A model generated the notes under the pieces. The model had not been told where the DNA came from and did not search any database. It worked only from the letters and a program-made list of their open reading frames with translations. 64,000 nucleotides of DNA from Acidobacteriota bacterium (lineage in GTDB: Bacteria > Acidobacteriota > Holophagae > Acanthopleuribacterales > Acanthopleuribacteraceae): contig JACJWC010000020.1 of the NCBI GenBank assembly GCA_020637335.1, forward strand, positions 1 through 64,000. Reading direction: 5' to 3'. This document shows, one piece after another, positions 1 to 7,600 of the stretch (positions are counted from its first letter, which is position 1; the number at the start of each line of letters is the position of its first letter). A program made the translations under genes and the position numbers.

Positions 1-564
1 GAAATTGAGCCCATGGCGGGTGACTACTTCACAGCCCATTTTCCCGATTTTTCCGGCCGTCGCGTTTGGCTGTATATGGGCTCCAATATTGGCAATTTAA
101 CCGATCAGCAAGCAAAAGATCTATTGGCCAATTTGCGCGATTCGGCGCAAGCCGATGATCTGTTATGCATTGGTTACGACCTGAAAAAGGATCCGGCCCG
201 GATTCTGGCGGCCTACAACGATCCACAAGGCGTGACCCGGGCCTTTAACCTCAATCTCTTAGAACGCATGAACCGCGAATTGGACGCCAATTTCGATCCT
301 AACCACTTTCAGCATGTACCCATCTATGACCCGGAAAAGGCAGAAGCACGCAGTTATTTAATGTCGACAACCGATCAAGAAGTCACGATTGGCGCACTGG
401 GTCTAACCTTCATGTTTGAGGCCTGGGAAACAATTTTGACCGAGATCAGCCGCAAGTTTAATGCGCGTCAAATGGCCGAACTGTGTGGCCAGTGCGGATG
501 GAAACGAGTTCGTGATTTGCGCGATGCTGCCGGCGATTACGCGATTAGCCTCTATCGCGCCTAA
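1..564 (+). CDS. egtD: L-histidine N-alpha-methyltransferase (EgtD-like), 3' part
   Basis: The reading frame is open from the first base of the window and ends at TAA 562-564, so only the C-terminal ~187 residues are present. The family transfers three methyl groups from S-adenosylmethionine to the alpha-amino group of histidine, the first step of ergothioneine synthesis. The visible part matches the second half of EgtD. YMGSNIGNL corresponds to the SAM-fold LFxGSxIGN segment. It is followed by YNDPQGVTRAFN and the LLERMNRELDANFD stretch typical of the family, then a C-terminal domain ending DYAISLYRA. An internal ATG at 13 lies inside the conserved fold and is not a believable start. The ergothioneine partner EgtB would be expected upstream, outside the window. 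The next gene is on the other strand and overlaps the stop by 4 bp. The family call is confident. The precise substrate is inferred. Confidence 0.85.
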   Translation, partial: EIEPMAGDYFTAHFPDFSGRRVWLYMGSNIGNLTDQQAKDLLANLRDSAQADDLLCIGYDLKKDPARILAAYNDPQGVTRAFNLNLLERMNRELDANFDPNHFQHVPIYDPEKAEARSYLMSTTDQEVTIGALGLTFMFEAWETILTEISRKFNARQMAELCGQCGWKRVRDLRDAAGDYAISLYRA

Positions 565-1202
565 GGCTCCAGTAAGGGGCGCATGATCAAACCGGAAGTG
601 GTGACCCGTAATTCATAGCTCATCGGTCGATCTGCCGGCACAAACACGGAGCTACCGTATTTGGCATCCACCATCAAGCCGAGCAGGTCGAATTTTTTGC
701 GCAGAGCAAATGCATTTAAGGTGCGTTCATCGCGCAAAAGATGCACTGTCCGAAGCCGGGTTCGCTCCTGCTCAATGTCGCGATAACGACCACTGATGCG
801 ATCCAGTTCATATTGGGTATGTAAGCCCATTAAGTTGAACAAAGGTTCCCACTTGAGAATGTGCGCATCCACCATAACCTCGTCGCCAGCCAACTGATAG
901 CGATAACTTTCGCCCGATTTCAGGACCACAATCGCTTCAAATAGTTGAGGTGCTATTGGCAAAACTTGAACAGTTCCGATACGTTCTTCACGGGTCAAGG
1001 CTGAAAAACCCTGAATCGAAACATGCAACAGCGAAAAAAAAGCGCCCGTCATCAACAAAAGCAAAAAACAAAGGCTCGGTGTAAGGCACGCCAACCAACG
1101 TTTCGCCCGCAAACGTCGGAGCACAAGCCAAAAAGGCCAAAGCCCAATCAGCCCAAAGGCCAAACCCACCCACAACGGCGCAGAAAAAGAAAACACACTC
1201 AT
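561..1202 (-). CDS. Small conserved inner-membrane protein, function unknown
   Basis: A 213-residue protein on the minus strand, convergent with the egtD-like gene and overlapping its end by 4 bp. The N-terminal third holds two hydrophobic segments (about residues 7-28 and 38-62) separated by a basic loop (RRLRAKRW), so the protein is probably anchored in the inner membrane. The remaining soluble part carries the block QGFSALTREERIGTV and later SGRYRDIEQERTRLRTVH and SGLIMRP. I recall these from a proteobacterial family often labelled 'cation/multidrug efflux pump' without evidence. No transporter-like helix bundle is present, so that label is doubtful. I see no catalytic motif. The start at 1202 is the first ATG before the hydrophobic segment; no strong ribosome binding site is obvious. 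The gene is probably monocistronic. Confidence 0.6.
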   Translation of the reverse strand: MSVFSFSAPLWVGLAFGLIGLWPFWLVLRRLRAKRWLACLTPSLCFLLLLMTGAFFSLLHVSIQGFSALTREERIGTVQVLPIAPQLFEAIVVLKSGESYRYQLAGDEVMVDAHILKWEPLFNLMGLHTQYELDRISGRYRDIEQERTRLRTVHLLRDERTLNAFALRKKFDLLGLMVDAKYGSSVFVPADRPMSYELRVTTSGLIMRPLLEP

Positions 1203-1627
1203 AAACCCATTATACGACCAGAAAACATGCCGAATATCCGCTGCGGCAATCGGAGGACCAATGTGACCTTGTGGTTTCGAAATTGGATTGACTCATTTCC
1301 TCACACGAAGACACTAAGCCACGAAGGAAACACATGGGTGAATTGGAAAAATACTCTTGATTTTTTCATTTATGGCATTTTCCTTGTTCGGGCCGGCAGT
1401 TATCGATGAGGTTCCAGGACAAATCAGCCGCCTTTCAATGATTAATCACTGGAGATTGCTTCAAAATAGAATTTGGGTTCCACCAGGTAGATAAAGAACC
1501 AAACAACAAAACGCCAATCGACAGGAAAAAATGAAGACATATCGGAGGAATTTTGGCGGAATCCAAACCTTACCGTAAGTCAAAGCGTGAAACCTTCGCG
1601 CACATAGCATCTTCGCATGAAGCAGAT
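1203..1627. other. Intergenic region left of IS66
   Basis: About 425 bp with no supportable gene. A stretch near 1297-1335 resembles the low-complexity 'cacgaagacactaagccacgaag' type of dispersed intergenic sequence. Together with the segment after the IS (4101-4148), this was presumably the original upstream region of the ArsC-like gene before the IS66 insertion. Confidence 0.5.
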
Positions 1628-1635
1628 AATTATCC
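1628..1635. repeat. 8-bp target site duplication, left copy
   Basis: AATTATCC lies directly before the left inverted repeat of the IS66 element. The identical octamer follows the right inverted repeat at 4093-4100. Eight base pairs is the known duplication length of the IS66 family, so this pair fixes both element ends and suggests a fairly recent simple insertion. Confidence 0.93.
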
Positions 1636-1711
1636 GTAAGCGGTCGTTTTGGTGCATCTGGGCGGGGGTGATGAGGGGGTGTTAATTTGGCTGCCTGAGA
1701 GGAGGTGGCCG

Positions 1712-2062
1712 ATGAAGTTGGTGTTTAAGGAGCGGCCGAGATCGGCGGTGGCGTGGGCAGAAGAGGTAGAGGGTTGGGCGAAGAGTGGTTTGAGTAAAGC
1801 CGCGTATTGCCGGAAACGCGGGCTGGACTACGCTCAATTTTTTTACCGGGCCTCGAGACACGCTGAGAATCGCATTTCTAAGTTGGTGCCTGTGCCAGGG
1901 GTCGATTTCGGCAAGGAAAAAAGCTCAGGAAAGGATCTAAGCTCTGGATCAGTTGCAGGCCTGACCATCCGAATGGGGCGTTTTGTTTTGGAAATTTCAT
2001 CCGAGCGGGTGGATGAGCAACACCTGGTATCGGTGCTGCGGGCGATGAAGGCGGTGGAATGA
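1712..2062 (+). CDS. tnpA: IS66 accessory protein TnpA
   Basis: First ORF of the IS66 element, about 116 residues from the preferred ATG at 1712. This ATG is preceded by a strong Shine-Dalgarno (GAGAGGAGG, 1697-1705), whereas an in-frame start at 1649 lies in the inverted-repeat region with no such signal. The N-terminal half (FKERPRSAVAWAEEVEGWA, then SGLSKAAYCRKRGL) resembles the helix-turn-helix region of IS66 TnpA proteins. The C-terminal part is short and variable. TnpA is required for transposition in characterised IS66 members, but its biochemical role is not established. Its stop codon overlaps the tnpB start by 4 bp (ATGA), indicating translational coupling. Confidence 0.85.
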   Translation: MKLVFKERPRSAVAWAEEVEGWAKSGLSKAAYCRKRGLDYAQFFYRASRHAENRISKLVPVPGVDFGKEKSSGKDLSSGSVAGLTIRMGRFVLEISSERVDEQHLVSVLRAMKAVE

Positions 2063-2403
2063 TGGTGCCAGAATCGGGAAAGGTGTACTTGGCGCTGGGC
2101 AACACCGATATGCGCAAGTCGATCAACGGATTGTCGATCTTGGTGGAGGGCCAGTTGGGCAAGAATCTCTTTAGCGGCGATTTGTTCGTCTTCTGTAATC
2201 GGCTACGTGACCGCATCAAGATTCTTTATTGGGACCAGAACGGATTCTGTTTATGGCTGAAACGGTTGGAAGAACACCGGTTCCGTTGGCCAGAGACCGA
2301 AGCGGAGGTGCTTGAAATCGATCAACGTTCGCTTGCCTGGTTATTGGCCGGACTGGATGTGTCGCAAGCCCACGAGAAGCTGTATTACCATCAGGTGACG
2401 TGA
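2059..2403 (+). CDS. tnpB: IS66 Orf2-like protein TnpB
   Basis: A 114-residue protein of the IS66 Orf2 family (Pfam PF05717-like), the most conserved small protein of these elements. Family landmarks are readable: the TDMRKSINGLS block near the N terminus, then LFVFCNRLRDRIKILYWD and GFCLWLKRLE, and a C-terminal LAWLLAGLDV. It is essential for transposition in studied members, with unknown mechanism. It is coupled to tnpA by a 4-bp overlap and separated from tnpC by about 120 bp of AT-rich DNA that contains a near-palindrome and a TATAAT box. The protein is intact and identical in length to the second copy at 36461-36805. Confidence 0.93.
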   Translation: MMVPESGKVYLALGNTDMRKSINGLSILVEGQLGKNLFSGDLFVFCNRLRDRIKILYWDQNGFCLWLKRLEEHRFRWPETEAEVLEIDQRSLAWLLAGLDVSQAHEKLYYHQVT

Positions 2404-2486
2404 AAAAAGGCGCAAAGGGAGACTGAAAAAGGGAGCAAGAATCGAGCCAAGATGTTAGTTAAATTATTTATTATCAGATACTTAAG

Positions 2487-2502
2487 TGTTCCATGTGGAA
2501 CA
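2487..2502. promoter_or_regulatory. parS-like 16-bp near-palindrome
   Basis: TGTTCCATGTGGAACA is symmetric at 7 of 8 positions. It differs by one base from TGTTCCACGTGGAACA, which fits the known ParB-binding parS consensus. It sits between tnpB and tnpC. Read as protein from the GTG at 2486 it gives MFHVEH, a peptide often produced when parS sites are translated. The second IS66 copy keeps it with one extra change. Whether ParB binds here is unknown. Confidence 0.4.
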
Positions 2503-2512
2503 TTTGCCATGC

Positions 2513-2518
2513 TATAAT
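2513..2518 (+). promoter_or_regulatory. Possible -10 box for tnpC
   Basis: A consensus TATAAT hexamer lies 6 bases before the ATG at 2525 of tnpC. No clear -35 hexamer is visible at 16-18 bp spacing, because that position falls in the parS-like palindrome. If used, the transcript would be nearly leaderless. Confidence 0.3.
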
Positions 2519-2524
2519 CCCGGC

Positions 2525-4081
2525 ATGGTCGATGTCGTTTCTAAACTCATTTCCACCCAAGCTGAACTGGAAAAAACCCAGAAAAAAGTCAGCTATTTAG
2601 AGGATGAAAACCAGTTTCTGCGCGAAAAGATTCGCCTGATGAACGCGCGTCAATTCGCGCCTTCTTCGGAAGCGGCCGACCAGTTGCCCTTGTTTGAAGC
2701 GGAGCCCGTTGGGCCTAGCCCAGAACCGGAAACCGAGGAAATCAAGTACAACCGCAAGAAACCGGGCCGTAAAGGCGTCAGTCCAGACCTGGAAACCGAA
2801 GAGGTCGTGCTGGACATCCCGGAAGCGGAAAAACACTGCGGTTGCGGGGCTGAAAAAGTGCGTATCGGTCGGGAAGAGACCAAGAAAACCGAGTATGTTC
2901 CGGCCAAAATCAAGGCGATCCACTACATTCGCTACAAATACGCGTGCAAGGCCTGTCAGGGTGTAAACGATGAAGGGCCAACGGTTTCCATCGCTCCGCT
3001 GCCGCCGTCCTTGATCGATAATTCGCCGGTCACGCCGTCCCTGATGACCTACATCCTGACCTCCAAAATTGCCGACTCCCTGCCGTTTTATCGCCTGGAA
3101 AAACAGTTCGAACGCATGGGATTTGCTCTGAATCGCAACACCATGGCCAGTTGGACGATCACTTTGGCCGAAAAATGCGCCGAAATCGTGCAAATCCTGA
3201 CCGAAATGGCCAAAAAGCGGGCGGCTATCAACCTGGATGAGACTTCTATCCAGGTGATGAACGAAGAAAACAGAAAAAACACGACCAAATCGCACATGTG
3301 GCTGTTACGAGCGGGTCCACCGCTCAAGCCGGACCCGTTAAAAACGGAACGCGAGCCCGAAATCGTCTTGTATTGGTATCAGCCAACCCGCAGTGCGAAG
3401 GTGGCGAAGGATTTGGCGGCCAATTTCAAAGGCCATGTGCAGACGGACGAGTACAAGGGTTATCACTTTCTGCACGGCAAGGATGCGGCCGAGCAAGGTT
3501 GGGTGCACGTCTACTGCCTGGCCCATGTGCGCCGCAAGTTCTTTGAGGCCGCTAAACCGAGCCATGGCCAAAAACGATCCAAGACATTGGACAACGCACA
3601 CGAAATCGTCGAGGACATTAAGGCCATCTATCAGGCCGAAAGGAAGGCGATGGACGTGGCTCAAGCGGCCGAGGAATTAATGGCTAAGCGAAGCGAAAGT
3701 GTCTTGCCTCTGCTCCAGGCACTGGAAACCAAGATACGCGGACTCAAAGCTTTGGTTCCACCCAAAACATCGCTGGGCAAAGCCATTGGCTATGCACTGG
3801 ACACATTGCCCTATATCCAAAACTACGCGAGCAGTCCGTACATGACTCTCGACAATAACCCCCTGGAAAACAAAGTCCGCCCCTTTGCCCTCGGCCGCAA
3901 AAACTGGCTTTTTGCCAACACACCCGCCGGCGCCCACGCCCTGGCCACCTGGTTCTCTTTGGTCGAAACGGCCAAAGCCAACGGCTGGAAACCCGACCGC
4001 TACCTCAACCACCTCCTCACCGGCCTGCAAAACAACGCACCTGCCGATTCCATACTCCCAACAATCCCCCCTGCAGATTAA
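2525..4081 (+). CDS. tnpC: IS66-family transposase TnpC (DDE)
   Basis: About 518 residues from ATG 2525; a GTG at 2486 would add 13 residues encoded by the parS-like palindrome and is less likely. Order of parts: an N-terminal coiled-coil leucine-zipper-like region (about 1-50), a linker, a zinc-finger-like segment with CGCGAEK and CKAC cysteines, and the DDE transposase domain (Pfam PF03050-like). Family motifs are visible: the NLDET block with the first acidic residue, VQTDEYKGY with the second, and NNPLENKVRPFALGRKNWLF with the glutamate near the C terminus. The usual IS66 C-terminal segment follows, with AKANGWKPDRYLNHLLTGL. All three acidic positions are present and the frame is open, so this copy is probably active. 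It catalyses cut-and-paste movement of the element. Confidence 0.95.
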   Translation: MVDVVSKLISTQAELEKTQKKVSYLEDENQFLREKIRLMNARQFAPSSEAADQLPLFEAEPVGPSPEPETEEIKYNRKKPGRKGVSPDLETEEVVLDIPEAEKHCGCGAEKVRIGREETKKTEYVPAKIKAIHYIRYKYACKACQGVNDEGPTVSIAPLPPSLIDNSPVTPSLMTYILTSKIADSLPFYRLEKQFERMGFALNRNTMASWTITLAEKCAEIVQILTEMAKKRAAINLDETSIQVMNEENRKNTTKSHMWLLRAGPPLKPDPLKTEREPEIVLYWYQPTRSAKVAKDLAANFKGHVQTDEYKGYHFLHGKDAAEQGWVHVYCLAHVRRKFFEAAKPSHGQKRSKTLDNAHEIVEDIKAIYQAERKAMDVAQAAEELMAKRSESVLPLLQALETKIRGLKALVPPKTSLGKAIGYALDTLPYIQNYASSPYMTLDNNPLENKVRPFALGRKNWLFANTPAGAHALATWFSLVETAKANGWKPDRYLNHLLTGLQNNAPADSILPTIPPAD

Positions 4082-4092
4082 CGACCGCTTAC

Positions 4093-4100
4093 AATTATCC
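4093..4100. repeat. 8-bp target site duplication, right copy
   Basis: AATTATCC immediately after the right inverted repeat of the IS66 element, identical to 1628-1635. Confidence 0.93.
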
Positions 4101-4148
4101 AGCGACGGCTTTTTCTGCGTGTTATGGTAGGCCGCCTGGAGGTATTGC

Positions 4149-4478
4149 ATGTTGATCCTAATTGGAATCCCCAACTGTGATTCGGTCAAAAAAGCGCGTA
4201 AAGAACTTGATGCAAAAGGGATCACTTACACCTTTCGCGATTTCCGCAAAGAGCCACTCAGCGCCGAAGAGTGGTTCAACATCCTGCAACAGGACATCCA
4301 GGAAAAGCTGCTCAACCGCAAAGGCACCACCTACCGCCAACTCCAACCCGAATGGGATCCGCTCAGCAACGAAGCCCGTGCCCAAGTCCTGGCCATCCAC
4401 CCAACCCTAGCCAAACGCCCGATAATCCTAGCCAACCTAGCTCTCGCATCCATCGGCTTACCAATAGCTTTGCCCTAA
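4149..4478 (+). CDS. ArsC/Spx-family thioredoxin-fold protein (YffB-like)
   Basis: A 109-residue protein covering the full length of the ArsC-like family. The N-terminal segment IGIPNCDSVKKARKEL carries the single active-site cysteine in the CDSVKKA context typical of YffB/Spx-like proteins. The C-terminal KRPIILAN matches the RPI motif of the family (cis-proline region). True arsenate reductases use a CGTSRNT-type loop, which is absent, so an arsenate function should not be assumed. A thiol-redox or regulatory role is more likely but undetermined. The start at 4149 has a good Shine-Dalgarno (GGAGG) seven bases upstream. The IS66 insertion ends 56 bp before the start codon, so transcription may now depend on read-through from the IS. 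The gene is convergent with the RHS operon, with a hairpin between them. Confidence 0.85.
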   Translation: MLILIGIPNCDSVKKARKELDAKGITYTFRDFRKEPLSAEEWFNILQQDIQEKLLNRKGTTYRQLQPEWDPLSNEARAQVLAIHPTLAKRPIILANLALASIGLPIALP

Positions 4479-4554
4479 TGTCCCTGCCTTTTTAAGCCTG
4501 AACTTGATACCGAAATTTGGTAGTATCCAAAGTTTTTCCCACTTTTTAAAATGA

Positions 4555-4616
4555 GGGTAGTCCATTCAATAAGGTATGTTTGGGCAAGGACGACCTTACC
4601 AGATTGAGGACTACCC
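4555..4616. terminator. Probable bidirectional terminator hairpin
   Basis: An imperfect inverted repeat: GGGTAGTCC at 4555-4563 pairs with GGACTACCC at 4608-4616, with further pairing of AAGGT and ACCTT inside. It lies between the convergent ArsC-like gene (ends 4478) and RHS protein B1 (ends 4654). On the plus strand it is followed by a short pyrimidine run. A small non-autonomous element is an alternative reading. Confidence 0.5.
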
Positions 4617-4653
4617 CCCTTTCTAATTTGTAAGAAAAATACTCAATGTTATT

Positions 4654-7600
4654 TTATTGGATGTTTGGATCGTACAATTCGGTTCGTAATAAACCTGGGT
4701 AAAAGTCGCCCCAGATATCCGTTCCGCCATACAACAATTGACCCTCCCGTTTAAAGTCGTCGAATTCTTCCTCATTAATCTCGATCTGCGATCCAGATTT
4801 TGGACCACTAAAGTAAATTTTGTAGGCATGCCAATCAAACCAACCTTTCTTTTCATCAGCGACGGTGAAATAGCCACCTTCGTCTAAGAAAACATACGGG
4901 GCTTGTACATATCGGGCAATTTTTTGATCACGGGCCATCATGAAGGCATCCCACAAGTCCGGGCCAAGTAAGCCGAACAACCTTACGCCTCCGCGAATAG
5001 ACAACTTAGGTGCCGTATATTCGACTTTATGGCGCGAGCCCCACACCGCTTCATTTTCGGGGGTAGCCGCTCTAATTTCATTCAAATTTTTCCCAGGTTC
5101 TGCAGCCACTTCCCGTCTGATTCGCTCCTCGACAGAGCCTAAGGCTTCGCGCCGAGCGCTCAGCATGCTTTGTCGCCCGGATTCACTTATATTAAGTTCA
5201 GCAGATACGGTGACCGTATGCACTTGAGTAGTTCGGGCCATAATGAATTCTTTCCATTTATGCTTTGAGATACGAGCTTGCAGCTCTTGTGCCGTTTGCC
5301 CCACATAAGTCACCCTTTTACCGTCGATGGTTCCGCGAACAATGTAAATCACACCGATGGGTACGGCTTGCATCCCATCTGGATCGACAAAGGAAAGGGG
5401 ATTATTGCCAACAAAACAATAAGAATTATCAAACTGCCGGAGAGGATCGACCGAGATAAAGCGACCAATTTCTGGAAAATAGTAGCGATTGCCAAAATAT
5501 TGAAGGCCAAAAGAAGCCTCTTTTTCTTGGCCATTAAACCCAAAGGGTTCCTCTTGCCCCTGATTCGAAAAAAGTTCGCGACGGGTAATGCCAAAAGGGT
5601 CATAATCGCCGGCCATTTGAATAAGTGCGTTTTCTAACCCTTGACGGAATAAATTAAGGGTCGCTTTTGTCGTGCCTATTTGATCTTTAACATAAATAGC
5701 TGTTTGATTTTTGGCTTTATAACCAATGCGATTGCTACCAGCAAAGACGTTGGCTCTAACTAATTTTCTTCCATCCTGCCATTGCGCAAGAACTTCACTT
5801 TCAACCGGTAGATATTGGGAATTAGTTTCTCCTAAATTATTGATTTGCCCATTTTGGTAAAAGTATTCATGTCGAGATATTCTTTGTCCCTTTGCATTGT
5901 ATCGAAAATTGGCATCAGAAAAATACGGATCTGAACTGGAGTTAATTGGGTTTCCGTCAATATCACATTGACTGCAACTAGTGATTTGAGTAGGTAGAGT
6001 AGGATTTCGATAATCGTCATAATGTAAACGTATGGTTTTTGTAACACCAGAACTTTCAACCGTTTGAAATCCAATAACATTTCCGATCTCATCATAAAGT
6101 GATGAGTTCCCATTTTCGAAATTTATATAACTAGAGTTTACTCCTTGAACGTTTTGTGATACTGAAGCAATTCGATTGTGGTTTGGTACTAGTTGATGGA
6201 AATACTCAAATTGACGACCATCAAATCCCGTAGGCAATAGTGGGTTATTTCGTTTCTCGTAAGTCCTATTGCCATTACGGTCATACTGATATTGATATTG
6301 CGAAAGCCGATTGCCGCCAGATTGGATAAACTCCGATTTTGCCAGAATTATTTGACCTAATCCGTCATACTCATATTCATTTTGAATTTCTGAATAAGCT
6401 ATTTGTGATACATATTGCTCCCGAGTTTTGGAAATATATCCAGAATAATTGGTAACTGGCGGTTGAAGATTATTCTGACCAAAATAGTCATATTCAGATT
6501 GATATACATTTTGGCCTTGATAAACAATTTGTGTTTTTAAACTTTGCCCACGCACATCGGTTACAAATTTGCCCAAAACTGCTTGGCCATAACTTCCACC
6601 GCTTTTTTGGCTATCGCCGTATTGAGCCACAGCCACTTCACCGGTTGGGCCATATTGATATTCAGCCCATTTAATGGGTGGTTCAAAAGCATTTAAGCCA
6701 GAGGCTTCATCCACTAAAGGCCCGATAGCAGCGTACGAGCTAAAGTAGGTGGAGTTCAAAGATGTTTTATGGCCAACAAAAATATTAAATCGCCTTGAAA
6801 CTGGCTTTAGATCCCAAATGCGAACCAAGCGTTCCCAATTATCAAATTCATATCCATAGGCTGCATCTGCATTCTCATAATAGGTTTGTTCGACCGCACC
6901 ATCAAAACGGCGATATTTGGCCCAAAAAATCTGTGGCTCCGAAAGATCTTTTTGGATCATCACTCGACAGACGACTCTGCCCAACTCATCGAAATATTGG
7001 CGCTCCGAAGAATAGGCATCATTGGTTTGGGTAAGCTTTCCGATGGGGGTACCAAAACTAATTGAGGATTGAAAAGGATATTTTTCTAGAAGGTTTTCAA
7101 CAGTAGGCCAGATTACTGGTCCGAATGGCAAAACTTCCTGATCAGGAGAATAGGCATCAAATATGAATTGTGATGTGGATTCTGAAACAACAGACACTGC
7201 GCCGGGCGTTTGCTCCACATAGTTATCAATCGAAGCCTCACTTGCTTGAATGATTCGGGTCTGTACAACGCGATCTTGGCTGTCTGAAATCGTTTCAAAC
7301 CAATAGCCCCTTGCTGCCAACATCGAATTTTGACTAAAGCGTATTTGCCCTCTTCTATTGTATTTGTACTTCGTAATTCCAGAATCGGGTTCCACCACTT
7401 GTATGAGCTGGTCCTTGTTATTGTAAGAATATAGACTGGCATAGCGCGCATTGGAAGGGACCAGCTCAACGGACCATCCATTGGAACTTGATTGCAGATT
7501 AAGCGCCAGGGGTGGATATTTTGCACGTAAACGATTAAAACGATCATATTGCTGATAAGTGACAATATTGATTGAATTTCCATTGTTTTTATTAATAAAT

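Larger units (their letters stand above)
1636..4092 (+). mobile_element. IS66-family insertion sequence, intact copy (2457 bp)
   Basis: A complete IS66 element bounded by the 13-bp perfect inverted repeat GTAAGCGGTCGTT (1636-1648, complement at 4080-4092) and flanked by the 8-bp duplication AATTATCC. It carries the three-gene set tnpA-tnpB-tnpC of the family, all reading rightward and undisrupted. The terminal TAA of tnpC lies inside the right inverted repeat. The element sits 56 bp upstream of the ArsC-like gene start and so probably displaced that gene's promoter. A second, decayed and inverted copy lies at 34775-37228. The two are nearly identical in sequence, and copy 2 is three bases shorter through single-base deletions. 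Confidence 0.95.

Noticed and set aside
1023..1409. Plus-strand open frame with a very Lys/Pro/Arg-rich product
   Set aside because: It is mostly antisense to the membrane protein at 561-1202, has no ribosome binding site and shows the composition of a shadow frame.
2597..3295. Minus-strand open frame of 232 codons inside IS66 tnpC
   Set aside because: It is an exact shadow of the transposase, repeated in the second IS66 copy because the DNA is duplicated, not because it is conserved as protein.
4149..4478. Arsenate reductase proper
   Set aside because: The active-site loop is of the single-cysteine Spx/YffB type and no ars genes are nearby, so only the fold family is called.
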